A program made the position numbers and the translations under genes. The notes below the pieces were generated by a model. That model had not been told where the DNA came from, searched no databases, and worked only from the letters and a program-made list of their open reading frames with translations. From the NCBI GenBank assembly GCA_027036755.1, contig JALWDV010000592.1, positions 1-9,243 of the forward strand: a stretch of DNA of 9,243 nt, written 5' to 3'. The stretch is from Anaerolineae bacterium. GTDB lineage: Bacteria; Chloroflexota; Anaerolineae; J102. Below, piece after piece: positions 1-6,346 of this stretch; within the stretch, counting starts at the first letter, position 1; each line of letters starts with the position of its first letter.

Positions 1-76
1 CTGTGAACTACCACTATTTTCTCCGTGTCCTCCGTGTCTCCGTGGTGAAATGACCTTTTTGCAGTGGAGCCAGTGT
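1..76. repeat. Gap with 9-bp tandem repeat
   Basis: This is non-coding sequence downstream of the minus-strand gene ending at 77. Positions 21-44 hold a short tandem run: CTCCGTGTC at 21-29, again at 30-38, and a partial CTCCGTG at 38-44. A heptamer repeat, GTGTTCA, sits at 73-79 and overlaps the stop codon. Such low-complexity runs are similar in style to the repeats in other gaps of this window. I see no terminator with a U-tract here and no gene. Confidence 0.5.
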
Positions 77-709
77 TCAGTGTTCAGGGGCGGGGGTGGA
101 GTCTGGGGCGTCGAAGCGGGGCAGATGAGTGAGAGGGTTGTCGAGGTCGGGGCGGGAATCGAGGATGACGCCGCCTTCCTGTATGACGTCTGAGGGCAGG
201 TCTTCCGGTCGGGGCCAGCGGCCCGCGCGGGCTTGCTTCAGGCGCTGATCCAGCAACAAAGTTTCGCCGGTGGTCAGGCCGTAGCGATTTTCGGGGTGCA
301 GCAGGGTTTCGATGAGCTCCACCGCGGCTAATCGGGCCAGTTCCAGCGGCGTCGAAAAGAATCGCCACCGGGAAAGCTCGACCTGCAGGAGGGCCTGGGT
401 GATGAAGAGAAACGCGCTGGGCGTGATCGCATTGCGGCGACGAAAGGGAACGATGGTGCGTTGCAGTTGGATGGCCAAATCCCATTCCGTTCCCGCCGGC
501 GCGGTGATGTCTTTGCCCAGTAAAAAGTAGAAGCGATCCACATTGCTGATCAGCTCGAAAAGATGGTCGTAGGACGCGCCGCCGGGCGGGCAGCGGCGGA
601 TTTCGGCTCCCACCTGCACCGGCAGCGCGGCCAGGGTGTGGCTGATGATACTGCGATGCGCTTCGAGATCGGCGGTGGCCGCCACGTAGATGCGGAGTTT
701 CTCAGCCAT
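77..709 (-). CDS. Uncharacterised protein, possible TIR/deoxyribosyltransferase-like fold
   Basis: A 210-residue soluble protein that I do not recognise as a named family. The N-terminal part looks like an alpha/beta Rossmann-type fold: a first strand LRIYVAATADLEAHR (residues 5-19), then a hydrophobic strand RFYFLLGKD (59-67), followed by AGTEWDLAIQLQRTIVPF (72-89). A strand followed by GTxx-acidic and then a helix and strand resembles nucleoside 2-deoxyribosyltransferase/TIR-like proteins, with E75 or D77 as a possible catalytic acid; this is inference from pattern only. Residues 140-210 are polar and proline-rich, without a recognisable motif. No signal peptide or membrane segment is visible. 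Its ATG lies inside the last codons of the upstream mannose-6-phosphate isomerase gene (8-nt overlap, 702-709), so translation is probably coupled. Functional links to mannose metabolism cannot be shown. The reading frame is convincing; the function is open. Confidence 0.75.
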   Translation of the reverse strand: MAEKLRIYVAATADLEAHRSIISHTLAALPVQVGAEIRRCPPGGASYDHLFELISNVDRFYFLLGKDITAPAGTEWDLAIQLQRTIVPFRRRNAITPSAFLFITQALLQVELSRWRFFSTPLELARLAAVELIETLLHPENRYGLTTGETLLLDQRLKQARAGRWPRPEDLPSDVIQEGGVILDSRPDLDNPLTHLPRFDAPDSTPAPEH

Positions 710-1745
710 GTTCCAGGGTTTTGACCGTCTGCAAGATGCGCTCGTCGCTGTAACCGAGTTGTCGCAATGGCGTTATGAAATCAGCTTTTAGATCAGGATA
801 AATGGTGCGCAGCAGGGTGACCTGGGAGCGGGGCTCGATGCTGTATTCTCCCAGGGATGCGGGCAGCAGGATGGCCTGCCCCAGGGCCAATGTTTCGCCC
901 GCCACGGCGGCCTCGCCTTCGATGACGGTCCAGGTCTCGAAGCTGGCGGGACGGGTGGCGAGGCGGACGGGCGCGGTGTAATGATGGCGCTCCAGCGCGA
1001 AGTAGGGGCAGGCGACCAGCAAATCGCGGCCCGGGCCCAGGGTGATGGGCGGGATTTTCTCCTGCTCGGGCGGCTGATAGCGGATCACATCCAGCGCCTT
1101 TTGCAGATGCAGCTCCCGCAGCTTGCCATCGGGCCCGCGACGGTTGTAATCGTAGACGCGATAGGTCAGATCCGACTTCTGCTGAATCTCGAAAAGCACG
1201 ATGCCTTCGTTGATGGCGTGCAGGGTGCCCGCGGGCGCGAAGACCACATCGCCAGCCTGCACCGGAACGTAGTTCAGCAGCTCCTCCAACCGACCTTCCT
1301 CCACGGCCCGGGCGAATTCCTGGTGGCTGCTGGGGCGCTTGAGCCCGTAGATGAGGGTTGCGTCCGGTTCGGCGTGGAGGATGTACCAGGCTTCGGTTTT
1401 GCCATGAAAGCCGGTGTGGGCCTCGACGGTGTGGGCGTAGGCGTCGTCGGGATGCACCTGGATGCTGAGGCGTGCGTTGGCGTCGATGAATTTGGTCAGT
1501 TGCGGAAAATCATGGCCGTAGAGGGGAATGCTCTGCGTTCCCAGCAGACTGGCGCCCAATTCCTCGGCAGCCTGTCCCAGGGTTTTTCCGGCGAAGGGGC
1601 CATCGAGGATGGGATTTTCGGCGTAAACCAGCCATATCTCGGCCAGGTTGTCGGGCAGGGGCTCGGGCAGGCCGATCCAGCGGGCCAGGCGCTGGCCGCC
1701 CCACAGGCGGTAATCGAGTTTGGGTTGCAGGCGTAGTGGGCGCAT
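702..1745 (-). CDS. manA: Mannose-6-phosphate isomerase, class I
   Basis: A 347-residue cytoplasmic cupin enzyme that interconverts mannose 6-phosphate and fructose 6-phosphate, feeding GDP-mannose and glycan synthesis or mannose use. The class I zinc site is visible: Q96 and H98 in SIQVHPDD (94-101), E118 in GKTEAWYIL (115-123) and H176 in PAGTLHAI (171-178). The stretch TYRVYDYNRRG (194-204) matches the family's YRVYDxxR motif, whose arginine is catalytic. The start of the protein (LQPKLDYRLWGGQRL) matches the usual phosphomannose isomerase N-terminus, and the length fits the short bacterial type. There is no clear Shine-Dalgarno sequence before ATG 1745, but no better start is available. 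It overlaps the downstream 210-residue gene by 8 nt (CATGGCTGA junction), indicating one transcription unit. The closest alternative would be another cupin sugar isomerase, but the complete zinc ligand set makes manA much more likely. Confidence 0.93.
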   Translation of the reverse strand: MRPLRLQPKLDYRLWGGQRLARWIGLPEPLPDNLAEIWLVYAENPILDGPFAGKTLGQAAEELGASLLGTQSIPLYGHDFPQLTKFIDANARLSIQVHPDDAYAHTVEAHTGFHGKTEAWYILHAEPDATLIYGLKRPSSHQEFARAVEEGRLEELLNYVPVQAGDVVFAPAGTLHAINEGIVLFEIQQKSDLTYRVYDYNRRGPDGKLRELHLQKALDVIRYQPPEQEKIPPITLGPGRDLLVACPYFALERHHYTAPVRLATRPASFETWTVIEGEAAVAGETLALGQAILLPASLGEYSIEPRSQVTLLRTIYPDLKADFITPLRQLGYSDERILQTVKTLEHG

Positions 1746-1944
1746 GAAGATGGCAGTGAGCAGTGGTAACTACTAAGGTGTAGCCACCACTTTTTGCCAC
1801 GAAGACACGAAGAAAGGCGAAGGCGCGAAGTATTTTTCTTTATTTTTCCTTCGTGTCTTCGAAAAACTTCGAGCCTTCGTGCTTTTGGCGACTTAAAGTC
1901 AAGTACGTTAGCAGTTACGAGCAGTGAACGGCGGGAGGAGACGT
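1746..1944. other. Repeat-bearing gap before manA
   Basis: This stretch lies between the end of the aldo/keto reductase gene and the start of manA, both on the minus strand, so it should hold the manA promoter. I could not define a convincing -35/-10 pair. Most of it is occupied by repetitive sequence: GCAGTGAGCAGTGG near 1752-1765, the inverted repeat at 1800-1861, and GCAGTTACGAGCAGTGAACGG near 1911-1931, a variant of the first motif. No gene is seen. Confidence 0.5.
1800..1861. repeat. Inverted repeat CGAAGACACGAAG
   Basis: The left arm CGAAGACACGAAG (1800-1812) and its perfect reverse complement CTTCGTGTCTTCG (1849-1861) are separated by 36 nt of A/T-rich and GCGAAG-rich sequence. Both arms have secondary partial copies nearby (GCGAAGGCGCGAAG at 1817-1830, CTTCGAGCCTTCG at 1867-1879), so the unit looks like a degenerate multi-copy repeat. 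It could act as a weak transcription terminator for manA's upstream neighbour, but no U-tract follows the stem directly. I treat it as a dispersed repeat of unknown role. Confidence 0.7.
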
Positions 1945-2877
1945 TTATGCCAGAATCTTCTCGATTTCCGCCAGCGCGGCCTCATCCAGCATGACGCCGC
2001 TGGCCCGGACGTTTTCTTCGACCTGCTGGGGACGGCTGGCGCCCGTAATGACGCTGGTGATCTCCGGGCGGCGCAGAATCCAGGCCAGGGCCAGTTGCGG
2101 CATGGTCAGGCCCAAATCGCCAGCGATGGCGGTGAGTTTTCGCACCCGATCGAGGTTCTCGGGCGTCAAATCCTGCTTGATCCAATCGGAATAGTTCGCC
2201 CGCGCGTCTTCGGGCACGCCATTCAGATATTTGGTGGTGAGCACGCCCTGGGCCAGGGGGCTCCACACGACGATGCCCAGTCCTTTCTCGGCGCACGCGG
2301 GCATAATTTCGTCTTCGATGTGTCTATCCAGCATGTTGTAGCGGGGCTGTTCCACAAATGGCTGATATCCCAGCCAGCGATGAGCGGTATCGACGGCGTT
2401 TTCGAGCTGATCCACCTCCCACACGCTGGTTCCCCAGTAGAGGATTTTTCCCTGCTGCACCAGATCGCTCATGGCCCGGGCCACCTCCTCCACGGGCGTC
2501 GTCTCATCATAACGGTGGCAAAAGTAGATGTCGAGGTAGTCCGTTCCCAGGCGCTTGAGGCTGCCTTCCACCGACTCCATGATGTGCTTGCGGCTGAGAC
2601 CGCGATCGTTGACGTTCTCGCTCATGGGCCAGTAGACCTTGCTGGAGATGACGAAATCGCTGCGCTTCTTGCCCTTGAGCCATTCGCCAAAAACGCGTTC
2701 CGCATTGCCATGGGCGTAGATGTCGGCCAGATCGATAAAATTGACGCCATGCGCGACAGCCGCGTCCAGACAGGCGAATGCGGTCTTGTCATCGACGCGG
2801 CCGCCAAAAGTCAGCCAGCCTCCCAGGGAGATTTCACTGAGTTTCAGGCCCGTGCGGCCCATATTGCGATATTCCAT
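1945..2877 (-). CDS. Aldo/keto reductase, Kv-beta-like
   Basis: A 310-residue cytoplasmic NADPH-dependent oxidoreductase of the aldo/keto reductase superfamily, reducing aldehydes or ketones to alcohols; the physiological substrate cannot be read from sequence. The catalytic tetrad is complete: D49 and Y54 in NFIDLADIY (46-54), K80 in VISSKVYW (77-84) and H121 in IYFCHRYD (117-124). Further family signatures are YWGTS (147-151), the SPLAQGVLTTKY loop (206-217) typical of the potassium-channel beta-subunit/YghZ branch, and the nucleotide-binding TGASRPQQVEEN (278-289) near the C-terminus. The N-terminus MEYRNMGRTGLKLSEISLGG is the usual start of this branch, so ATG 2877 is well supported; GGAG lies 8 nt upstream. 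It appears to be a single-gene unit, with repeat-filled gaps on both sides. Confidence 0.93.
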   Translation of the reverse strand: MEYRNMGRTGLKLSEISLGGWLTFGGRVDDKTAFACLDAAVAHGVNFIDLADIYAHGNAERVFGEWLKGKKRSDFVISSKVYWPMSENVNDRGLSRKHIMESVEGSLKRLGTDYLDIYFCHRYDETTPVEEVARAMSDLVQQGKILYWGTSVWEVDQLENAVDTAHRWLGYQPFVEQPRYNMLDRHIEDEIMPACAEKGLGIVVWSPLAQGVLTTKYLNGVPEDARANYSDWIKQDLTPENLDRVRKLTAIAGDLGLTMPQLALAWILRRPEITSVITGASRPQQVEENVRASGVMLDEAALAEIEKILA

Positions 2878-3010
2878 GATAAACGCTCCAGTTATGTGTA
2901 TGTGTGAAAATCACTGACATTGCGGGCACGAAAGGCTAGAATCTGGGCATGGTTCAGATCGTCCTTCCATCAGCTTTACAATTTCAATAGGGTCAACGCC
3001 TGGCAAAGCA

Positions 3011-3086
3011 CGTCAAACGTAAAGCGTCAAACGTCAAAACGTGGCGAAACAGGCTCTTTTTGACGTTTGACGTATGACGTTTGACG
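3011..3086. repeat. GTCAAACGT-type inverted repeat
   Basis: Two 29-nt arms (3011-3039 and 3058-3086) are reverse complements with three mismatches, all in the 4-nt centre of the arm; the loop is 18 nt. Each arm is itself made of two CGTCAAACGT-like units, so both direct and inverted copies are present. The complementarity could form a long A/T-containing hairpin or cruciform. There is no spacer pattern that would suggest CRISPR. Confidence 0.75.
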
Positions 3087-3148
3087 GAGAAATCGTAAAG
3101 ATGGTTTTGAATGAGAATGAACCATGCCAAATAATCCATTCATTAACG

Positions 3149-3163
3149 GGGCGCTTTGCGCCC
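3149..3163. repeat. Short GC hairpin GGGCGC-TTT-GCGCCC
   Basis: A perfect 6-bp stem with a TTT loop lies 9 nt before the 113-bp palindromic element. It is not followed by a T-run on either strand, so it is not a convincing terminator. It may belong to the same mosaic of palindromes as its neighbour. Confidence 0.5.
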
Positions 3164-3172
3164 GCCGCCAAC

Positions 3173-3285
3173 GCCGGGGGATAAAGTCCTCCGGCTAGAA
3201 ACAGCGCCCCTTCGGGGCTAGCCGGATTTATCCGGCGCTGTTTTGTAGCCCGGCGACTTCATCGCCGGGCGGACGTGGCAAACGC
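3173..3285. repeat. 113-bp palindromic element, copy 1
   Basis: The reverse complement of this stretch matches 9119-9231 at 109 of 113 positions by hand alignment, with no gaps. Internally it is a set of hairpins: GCCGGGGGA-TAAAG-TCCTCCGGC (one mismatch), CCGGCTAG...CTAGCCGG enclosing GCCCC-TTC-GGGGC, GCCGGA-TTTA-TCCGGC-type arms, AAACAGCGCC...GGCGCTGTTT, and GCCCGGCGA-CTTCA-TCGCCGGGC (3248-3270, perfect 9-bp stem). No coding capacity is visible. The organisation resembles REP/MITE-type non-autonomous elements; no transposase is present in the window. Confidence 0.85.
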
Positions 3286-3402
3286 TTCAACCGAAAGAGG
3301 ACGCACCCAAAGATTTTTTCTGCGAAAATCCGCGATGATCCGATTTTTCAGCGTCATCCGCGGCGAATCGAAAGGTAGATGACAAGAAGTTCATAACAGG
3401 CT

Positions 3403-4389
3403 CTAATCCCCGATCTGCACGGCCAGGCGATCCAGCAGCAACACCGCGGCAAAGCCCACCGCGGCCAGGGCCAGAGCGATAATGATCTCCATGTTGAATG
3501 CGCCATTGACCTGCAAAGGAGGCAGAACGTTGTGAATCACCGTGGGTATCTGCTCGCCATGACTATCGGTGATGTACGCGACCACCTCTTTCCAGGGCCA
3601 CAGCTTGCGCAGGCTGCCCAGCATGAAGCCGGTGAGGATCGCCACGGTCAGATCATGGTGCTTGCGGAAGAGCCATCCCAGCACCTGGGCGAAGGTGATG
3701 AGTCCCACAGCGGCGCCCGCGGCCAGAATCAGCAGGCTGCCGATATCCCGATTGTTGACCGCGCTGAGCGCGAATTGATATTTGCCCAGCAGCACCAGGA
3801 TGAAAGCGCCCGAGATGCCGGGCAAGATCATGGCGGTGCTGGCCAGAGCGCCGCTGAGGAAGATGTAGAGAACAGTGTCGGGCGTTTGCGCGGGCACAGC
3901 TCCAACAAGGAAGTACGCGCCCACCGCGGCCAATGCCAGGGCCGCAGCCAGGATGACAGTCCATTTCTTGACGCGCCGGGCCACAGTGATCACCGAAGCC
4001 ATGACCAGGCCGAAGAAGAAGCTCCAGATGTAAACGGGCTTGTTGATCAACATCCATTCCAGGCCCTTGGCCAATGAGAGAAAGGCAAGGATGATGCCAG
4101 CGCCCACGGCCAGCAAAAAGGGCAAGTTGATGGCCCACAGCGCCTCTTTGATGCGCAAATGCAGCAAAGCATTCCAGAAATTCTTGCGGCCCAGTGCGCG
4201 GATGCTGAAGATCAGCTCCTCGTAAATGCCGAGGATGAAGGCCATGGTGCCGCCCGAGACGCCCGGCACCACATCCGCGGAGCCCATGGCGTAGCCTCGG
4301 GCCAGAATGCCCGCGTACTCTTTCAGAGATCGGGACTTATTGATGGGATAATCTGTGTTTTCAGATGATGTCGTCGTAGTGGAATTCAT
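3403..4389 (-). CDS. DUF368 membrane protein (polyprenyl-phosphate translocase family)
   Basis: A polytopic inner-membrane protein of 328 residues. The family hallmark is present twice, as expected for an internally duplicated fold: GSADVVPGVSGGTMAF (37-52) and STAMILPGISGAFILVL (184-200). Hydrophobic segments occur near residues 45-62, 88-107, 120-136, 144-163, 173-200, 217-240, 248-260 and 300-320. DUF368 proteins (PopT in some bacteria) have been reported to recycle undecaprenyl phosphate across the membrane for cell-wall and surface-polymer synthesis; assigning that role here rests on family membership. I chose ATG 4389, preceded by GAAAGG at 12 nt, over an in-frame ATG at 4434, because the extra 15 residues (beginning MLFRPDFIPERS) are polar and not family-like. 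The gene stands alone on its strand, about 440 bp from the thioesterase gene. Confidence 0.9.
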   Translation of the reverse strand: MNSTTTTSSENTDYPINKSRSLKEYAGILARGYAMGSADVVPGVSGGTMAFILGIYEELIFSIRALGRKNFWNALLHLRIKEALWAINLPFLLAVGAGIILAFLSLAKGLEWMLINKPVYIWSFFFGLVMASVITVARRVKKWTVILAAALALAAVGAYFLVGAVPAQTPDTVLYIFLSGALASTAMILPGISGAFILVLLGKYQFALSAVNNRDIGSLLILAAGAAVGLITFAQVLGWLFRKHHDLTVAILTGFMLGSLRKLWPWKEVVAYITDSHGEQIPTVIHNVLPPLQVNGAFNMEIIIALALAAVGFAAVLLLDRLAVQIGD

Positions 4390-4829
4390 GGGATAGCAAG
4401 ACCTTTCGGGGATGAAATCGGGACGAAAAAGCATTTCCGCCAGCGAAAAAAGGTTACCACAAATAACGTCCGCGCGGCAATTAAGGAATTTGACGTATGT
4501 TCTTGTCTGCGTAAATCAGCTTGCTCTACGTCAACTGCGGTAGCTGCCAGGGTAGTTGGCCCCAATCATCCTTTTTAGTCATGAAGACGCGACGGAAACG
4601 TGACGTGAAATCTCACGCAAAAGTGACGGAAATCCGTCGCGAAAACGTCAAGCAAACGTCTCGCAATCGTCCAGCAGGTTCAGCCGACGGATGGTATGCT
4701 TGGACTCACTGGGCGATGGGTGATGGCGCTGGTGTCCTGGCCCGCCATTGCTCCTCGCCCAAGTCCATTGTTGGCTCTATCGAAAAAACTTCAACACGGA
4801 AGCGCAAGGGGCGCGGTCGACTCATTGTT
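4390..4829. other. 440-bp gap with nested inverted repeats
   Basis: This non-coding stretch between two minus-strand genes should hold the DUF368 promoter and the thioesterase terminator. Positions 4588-4641 carry the arms CGCGACGGA and TCCGTCGCG (perfect, 9 bp), enclosing CGTGA-AATC-TCACG and repeated GTGACG units. No stem with a T-run downstream of the thioesterase stop was found. TTGCCG in the minus orientation near 4475 could be a -35, but its partner -10 is poor. Open frames crossing the region lack recognisable protein character. Confidence 0.5.
4588..4641. repeat. Nested inverted repeat with GACG units
   Basis: The outer arms CGCGACGGA (4588-4596) and TCCGTCGCG (4633-4641) are perfectly complementary. 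An inner hairpin CGTGA-AATC-TCACG lies between them, and GTGACG occurs twice. The sequence is a mosaic of ACG-containing units related in style to the repeat at 3011-3086. Its role is unknown. Confidence 0.6.
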
Positions 4830-5285
4830 TTATCTGGATGGATCAGCTTTTTTTGCGTCACCTGCATTCTGGTTCCGAAACAAATCGTACAACGCATCGG
4901 GCAGACGGGCGGGCTTGCCGTCGTGGGTGATGCACACGTGTTTGGTGCAGGCCATGACCAGACGTTTTCCCTGTTCGTTGCGAATCTCATAAGATAGGGC
5001 GACTCCGCGACTGCGCACCTCCTCCACCCAGGTGTGCACAGTGACCACCTCATCGTACACCGCGGGGTGGTAATAGCGGGCGCAGACCTCGGTGACGGTG
5101 AGATAATAGCCCATTCGCTCGAATTCGCTATATGGCAATCCCGCCTCGCGCAGCCAGTCGGAACGGCCCAGTTCGAACCAGGGGATGTAACTGCTGTGAT
5201 GCACGATGCCCATGGCGTCCGTTTCGGCGTAACGGACGCGCAATTTTGTTTCGGAGATGCGTCCTTTGGGAGTAAGTCGTTGCAT
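4830..5285 (-). CDS. Acyl-CoA thioesterase, YbgC/FadM hot-dog family
   Basis: A 151-residue cytoplasmic hot-dog-fold enzyme that hydrolyses acyl-CoA thioesters to free acid and CoA. The signature is RVRYAETDAMGIVHHSSYI (16-34), with D23 at the position of the catalytic aspartate of 4-hydroxybenzoyl-CoA thioesterase-like proteins, followed by PWFELGRSDWL (35-45). The rest (TEVCARYYHPAVYDEVVTV, 65-83) also follows the family, and the length is typical. An upstream GTG at 5309 would add eight residues, but ATG 5285 has GAGG at a 5-nt spacing and gives the standard N-terminus, so I prefer it. The gene is divergent from the Crp/Fnr regulator gene, with a 192-bp shared intergenic region. Chain-length preference cannot be judged. 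No Tol-Pal genes accompany it, so a YbgC-like role in that system is not supported. Confidence 0.88.
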   Translation of the reverse strand: MQRLTPKGRISETKLRVRYAETDAMGIVHHSSYIPWFELGRSDWLREAGLPYSEFERMGYYLTVTEVCARYYHPAVYDEVVTVHTWVEEVRSRGVALSYEIRNEQGKRLVMACTKHVCITHDGKPARLPDALYDLFRNQNAGDAKKADPSR

Positions 5286-5326
5286 AGGAACCTCGATTGA
5301 AGAGATCACGCTGTTTTTTCATCAGA

Positions 5327-5355
5327 AAGGTACCCGGAACCAGAGGGAATGTCAA
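5327..5355 (-). promoter_or_regulatory. Possible thioesterase promoter
   Basis: On the minus strand a perfect TTGACA (plus positions 5350-5355) is followed after exactly 17 nt by TACCTT (5327-5332), which shares only three bases with TATAAT. The -35 box and spacing are good, but the -10 is weak. It lies about 40 nt before the preferred start codon. Confidence 0.35.
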
Positions 5356-5440
5356 AATTCCGGCCAAAAGAGAAATGGGGCAGTCAAACTTGAAATGTTA
5401 TCTGAAATCTCGCCCGGGGAGACGCCGAGAAGCGCGCGTT

Positions 5441-5469
5441 TTGCCAAAGTCAATGCAAGACGAGATAAT
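5441..5469 (+). promoter_or_regulatory. Promoter of Crp/Fnr gene, leaderless layout
   Basis: TTGCCA (5441-5446) and GATAAT (5464-5469) each differ from the sigma-70-type consensus at one base and are spaced by 17 nt. Only eight nucleotides separate the -10 box from the ATG at 5478, so transcription would begin at or next to the start codon. No Shine-Dalgarno sequence precedes the ATG, which agrees with a leaderless mRNA. Confidence 0.6.
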
Positions 5470-5477
5470 GTAAGCCT

Positions 5478-6218
5478 ATGAGCGGCCACAACTTCAACGC
5501 AAAAACCTCGTTCCGGCGCACCGACCGCCATTCGAATGGGAACATCCGAGCATTGGTCTGTGAGACGGATATCTTGCAGGGCCTGTCTCACGATATCTGT
5601 GAAGCGATCTTGAATGAAGGGCGCATTCGACGCGCTTCCGCGGGCGCGTTTCTCTTCAACCAGGGAGATGAGGCCAATCTCTGCTACATATTGCTCTCTG
5701 GCGAGATCAGGTTGATGCTATTGACGCCCGATGGCAAACGCGTGATCATCGACATCATCGGGCCGGGAATGCACCTGGGCTTTTTCGTGGCCCTCACCGG
5801 CAAACAATATCCCATTTCGGCCGAAACCATCGAAGAAACTGAATTCTATGTTTGGGATGCGGCGATTATCCGGGACAAAATACTCAGGACGCCGCAACTG
5901 ACGCTGAATGTGCTATCATCGCTGACGAACCGCGTCATCTGTTTGCAGAACAAGGTGCAACAACTGGCCACGGAACGGGTGGAGCAGCGCATCGCCCATT
6001 CGCTCCTGTTGCTGGCCCAACGCATGGGCAAACAGCAGGAGGAGGGGGTTTTGATCAACATGCCCCTGACGCATCGAGATCTGGCGGAGATGGCGGGCAC
6101 GAATATCTACAACGTTTCCCGAATCTTGCACAAATGGGAGGATAAGGACATCATCGCCACCGGGCGCAAGCGAATCCTGCTGCGTTCACCCGAGCGACTG
6201 CCCTGCCACATCCAGTAA
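5478..6218 (+). CDS. Crp/Fnr-family transcriptional regulator
   Basis: A 246-residue DNA-binding regulator with an N-terminal effector (cNMP-like) beta-barrel at about residues 30-135, a long dimerisation helix (about 138-170) and a C-terminal winged helix-turn-helix (about 190-235). The HTH is LTHRDLAEMAGTNIYNVSRIL (197-217, motif given in outline), with the recognition helix IYNVSRIL. Residues that bind cAMP in CRP are absent (GFFVALTGKQYPIS replaces the GELG...RS cassette), and the FNR cluster cysteines (CxxC near the N-terminus) are not present; C28, C41, C69 and C155 are scattered. The signal is therefore neither clearly cAMP nor an FNR-type iron-sulphur cluster; a haem/NO-sensing DNR- or HcpR-like mode is possible. 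About 20 extra N-terminal residues precede the barrel. It sits 215 bp upstream of the cytochrome operon on the same strand, and that gap holds a Crp/Fnr-type palindrome, so it is the probable regulator. Confidence 0.92.
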   Translation: MSGHNFNAKTSFRRTDRHSNGNIRALVCETDILQGLSHDICEAILNEGRIRRASAGAFLFNQGDEANLCYILLSGEIRLMLLTPDGKRVIIDIIGPGMHLGFFVALTGKQYPISAETIEETEFYVWDAAIIRDKILRTPQLTLNVLSSLTNRVICLQNKVQQLATERVEQRIAHSLLLLAQRMGKQQEEGVLINMPLTHRDLAEMAGTNIYNVSRILHKWEDKDIIATGRKRILLRSPERLPCHIQ

Positions 6219-6301
6219 CAGCCCGGCGCTTTTGCACGCGGTGAATCAACGATAGTAAAGGGGAGGGGAAATCGGCGAAAAAAGCAAGATGGATATTTCT
6301 C

Positions 6302-6310
6302 TGCTATAAG
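6302..6310 (+). promoter_or_regulatory. Possible extended -10 promoter
   Basis: TGC-TATAAG fits an extended -10 element (TGnTATAAT with one mismatch). No good -35 lies upstream. A transcript from here would start near 6317, inside the palindromic operator, so a bound regulator would block it. Confidence 0.3.
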
Positions 6311-6324
6311 TTGCATTTTTGCAA
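6311..6324. promoter_or_regulatory. Crp/Fnr-type operator TTGCA-N4-TGCAA
   Basis: A perfect palindrome TTGCA-TTTT-TGCAA with the same geometry as Fnr/Dnr sites (TTGAT-N4-ATCAA). Its centre (6317.5) is 34.5 bp from the end of the -10 hexamer at 6347-6352, which places it at -41.5, the class II activator position. The Crp/Fnr gene next door is the likely binder; this is a prediction from position and symmetry. Confidence 0.7.
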
Positions 6325-6346
6325 AGACACGGCGCGAAATCTCATG

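Larger units (their letters stand above)
2878..3402. other. 525-bp gap with clustered palindromes
   Basis: No gene is seen on either strand. Positions 2878-3000 are unique-looking sequence that should hold the promoter of the aldo/keto reductase; I could not fix its -35 and -10. From 3011 onward the region is a string of palindromic elements: a GTCAAACGT-type inverted repeat (3011-3086), a GGGCGC-TTT-GCGCCC hairpin (3149-3163), the 113-bp element (3173-3285) and an imperfect hairpin CCGCG-ATGA...TCATC-CGCGG (3331-3362). The last lies just beyond the stop codon of the DUF368 gene and could slow or end its transcription. Confidence 0.6.

Noticed and set aside
981..1736. Plus-strand open frame opposite manA
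   Set aside because: It is antisense to a gene with all four zinc ligands in place; no independent evidence supports it.
1924..2907. Long open frame on the plus strand opposite the aldo/keto reductase
   Set aside because: It mirrors a gene with a complete catalytic tetrad, has no family-like motif and no ribosome site. It is a by-product of GC-rich codon use.
3011..3086. CRISPR array
   Set aside because: The units are short, partly inverted and separated by only four bases; there are no spacers and no cas genes.
4390..4434. Longer N-terminus of the DUF368 protein from ATG 4434
   Set aside because: The added 15 residues are polar and unlike the family, while ATG 4389 has an AAAGG-type site upstream. 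It cannot be fully excluded.
5286..5309. GTG start of the thioesterase at 5309
   Set aside because: ATG 5285 has GAGG at 5 nt and gives the usual N-terminus; GTG 5309 has no ribosome site.
5441..5458. Possible autoregulatory operator TTGCC...TGCAA in the regulator promoter
   Set aside because: The half-sites are separated by 8 nt instead of 4 and one is imperfect, so the geometry does not fit a Crp/Fnr dimer.
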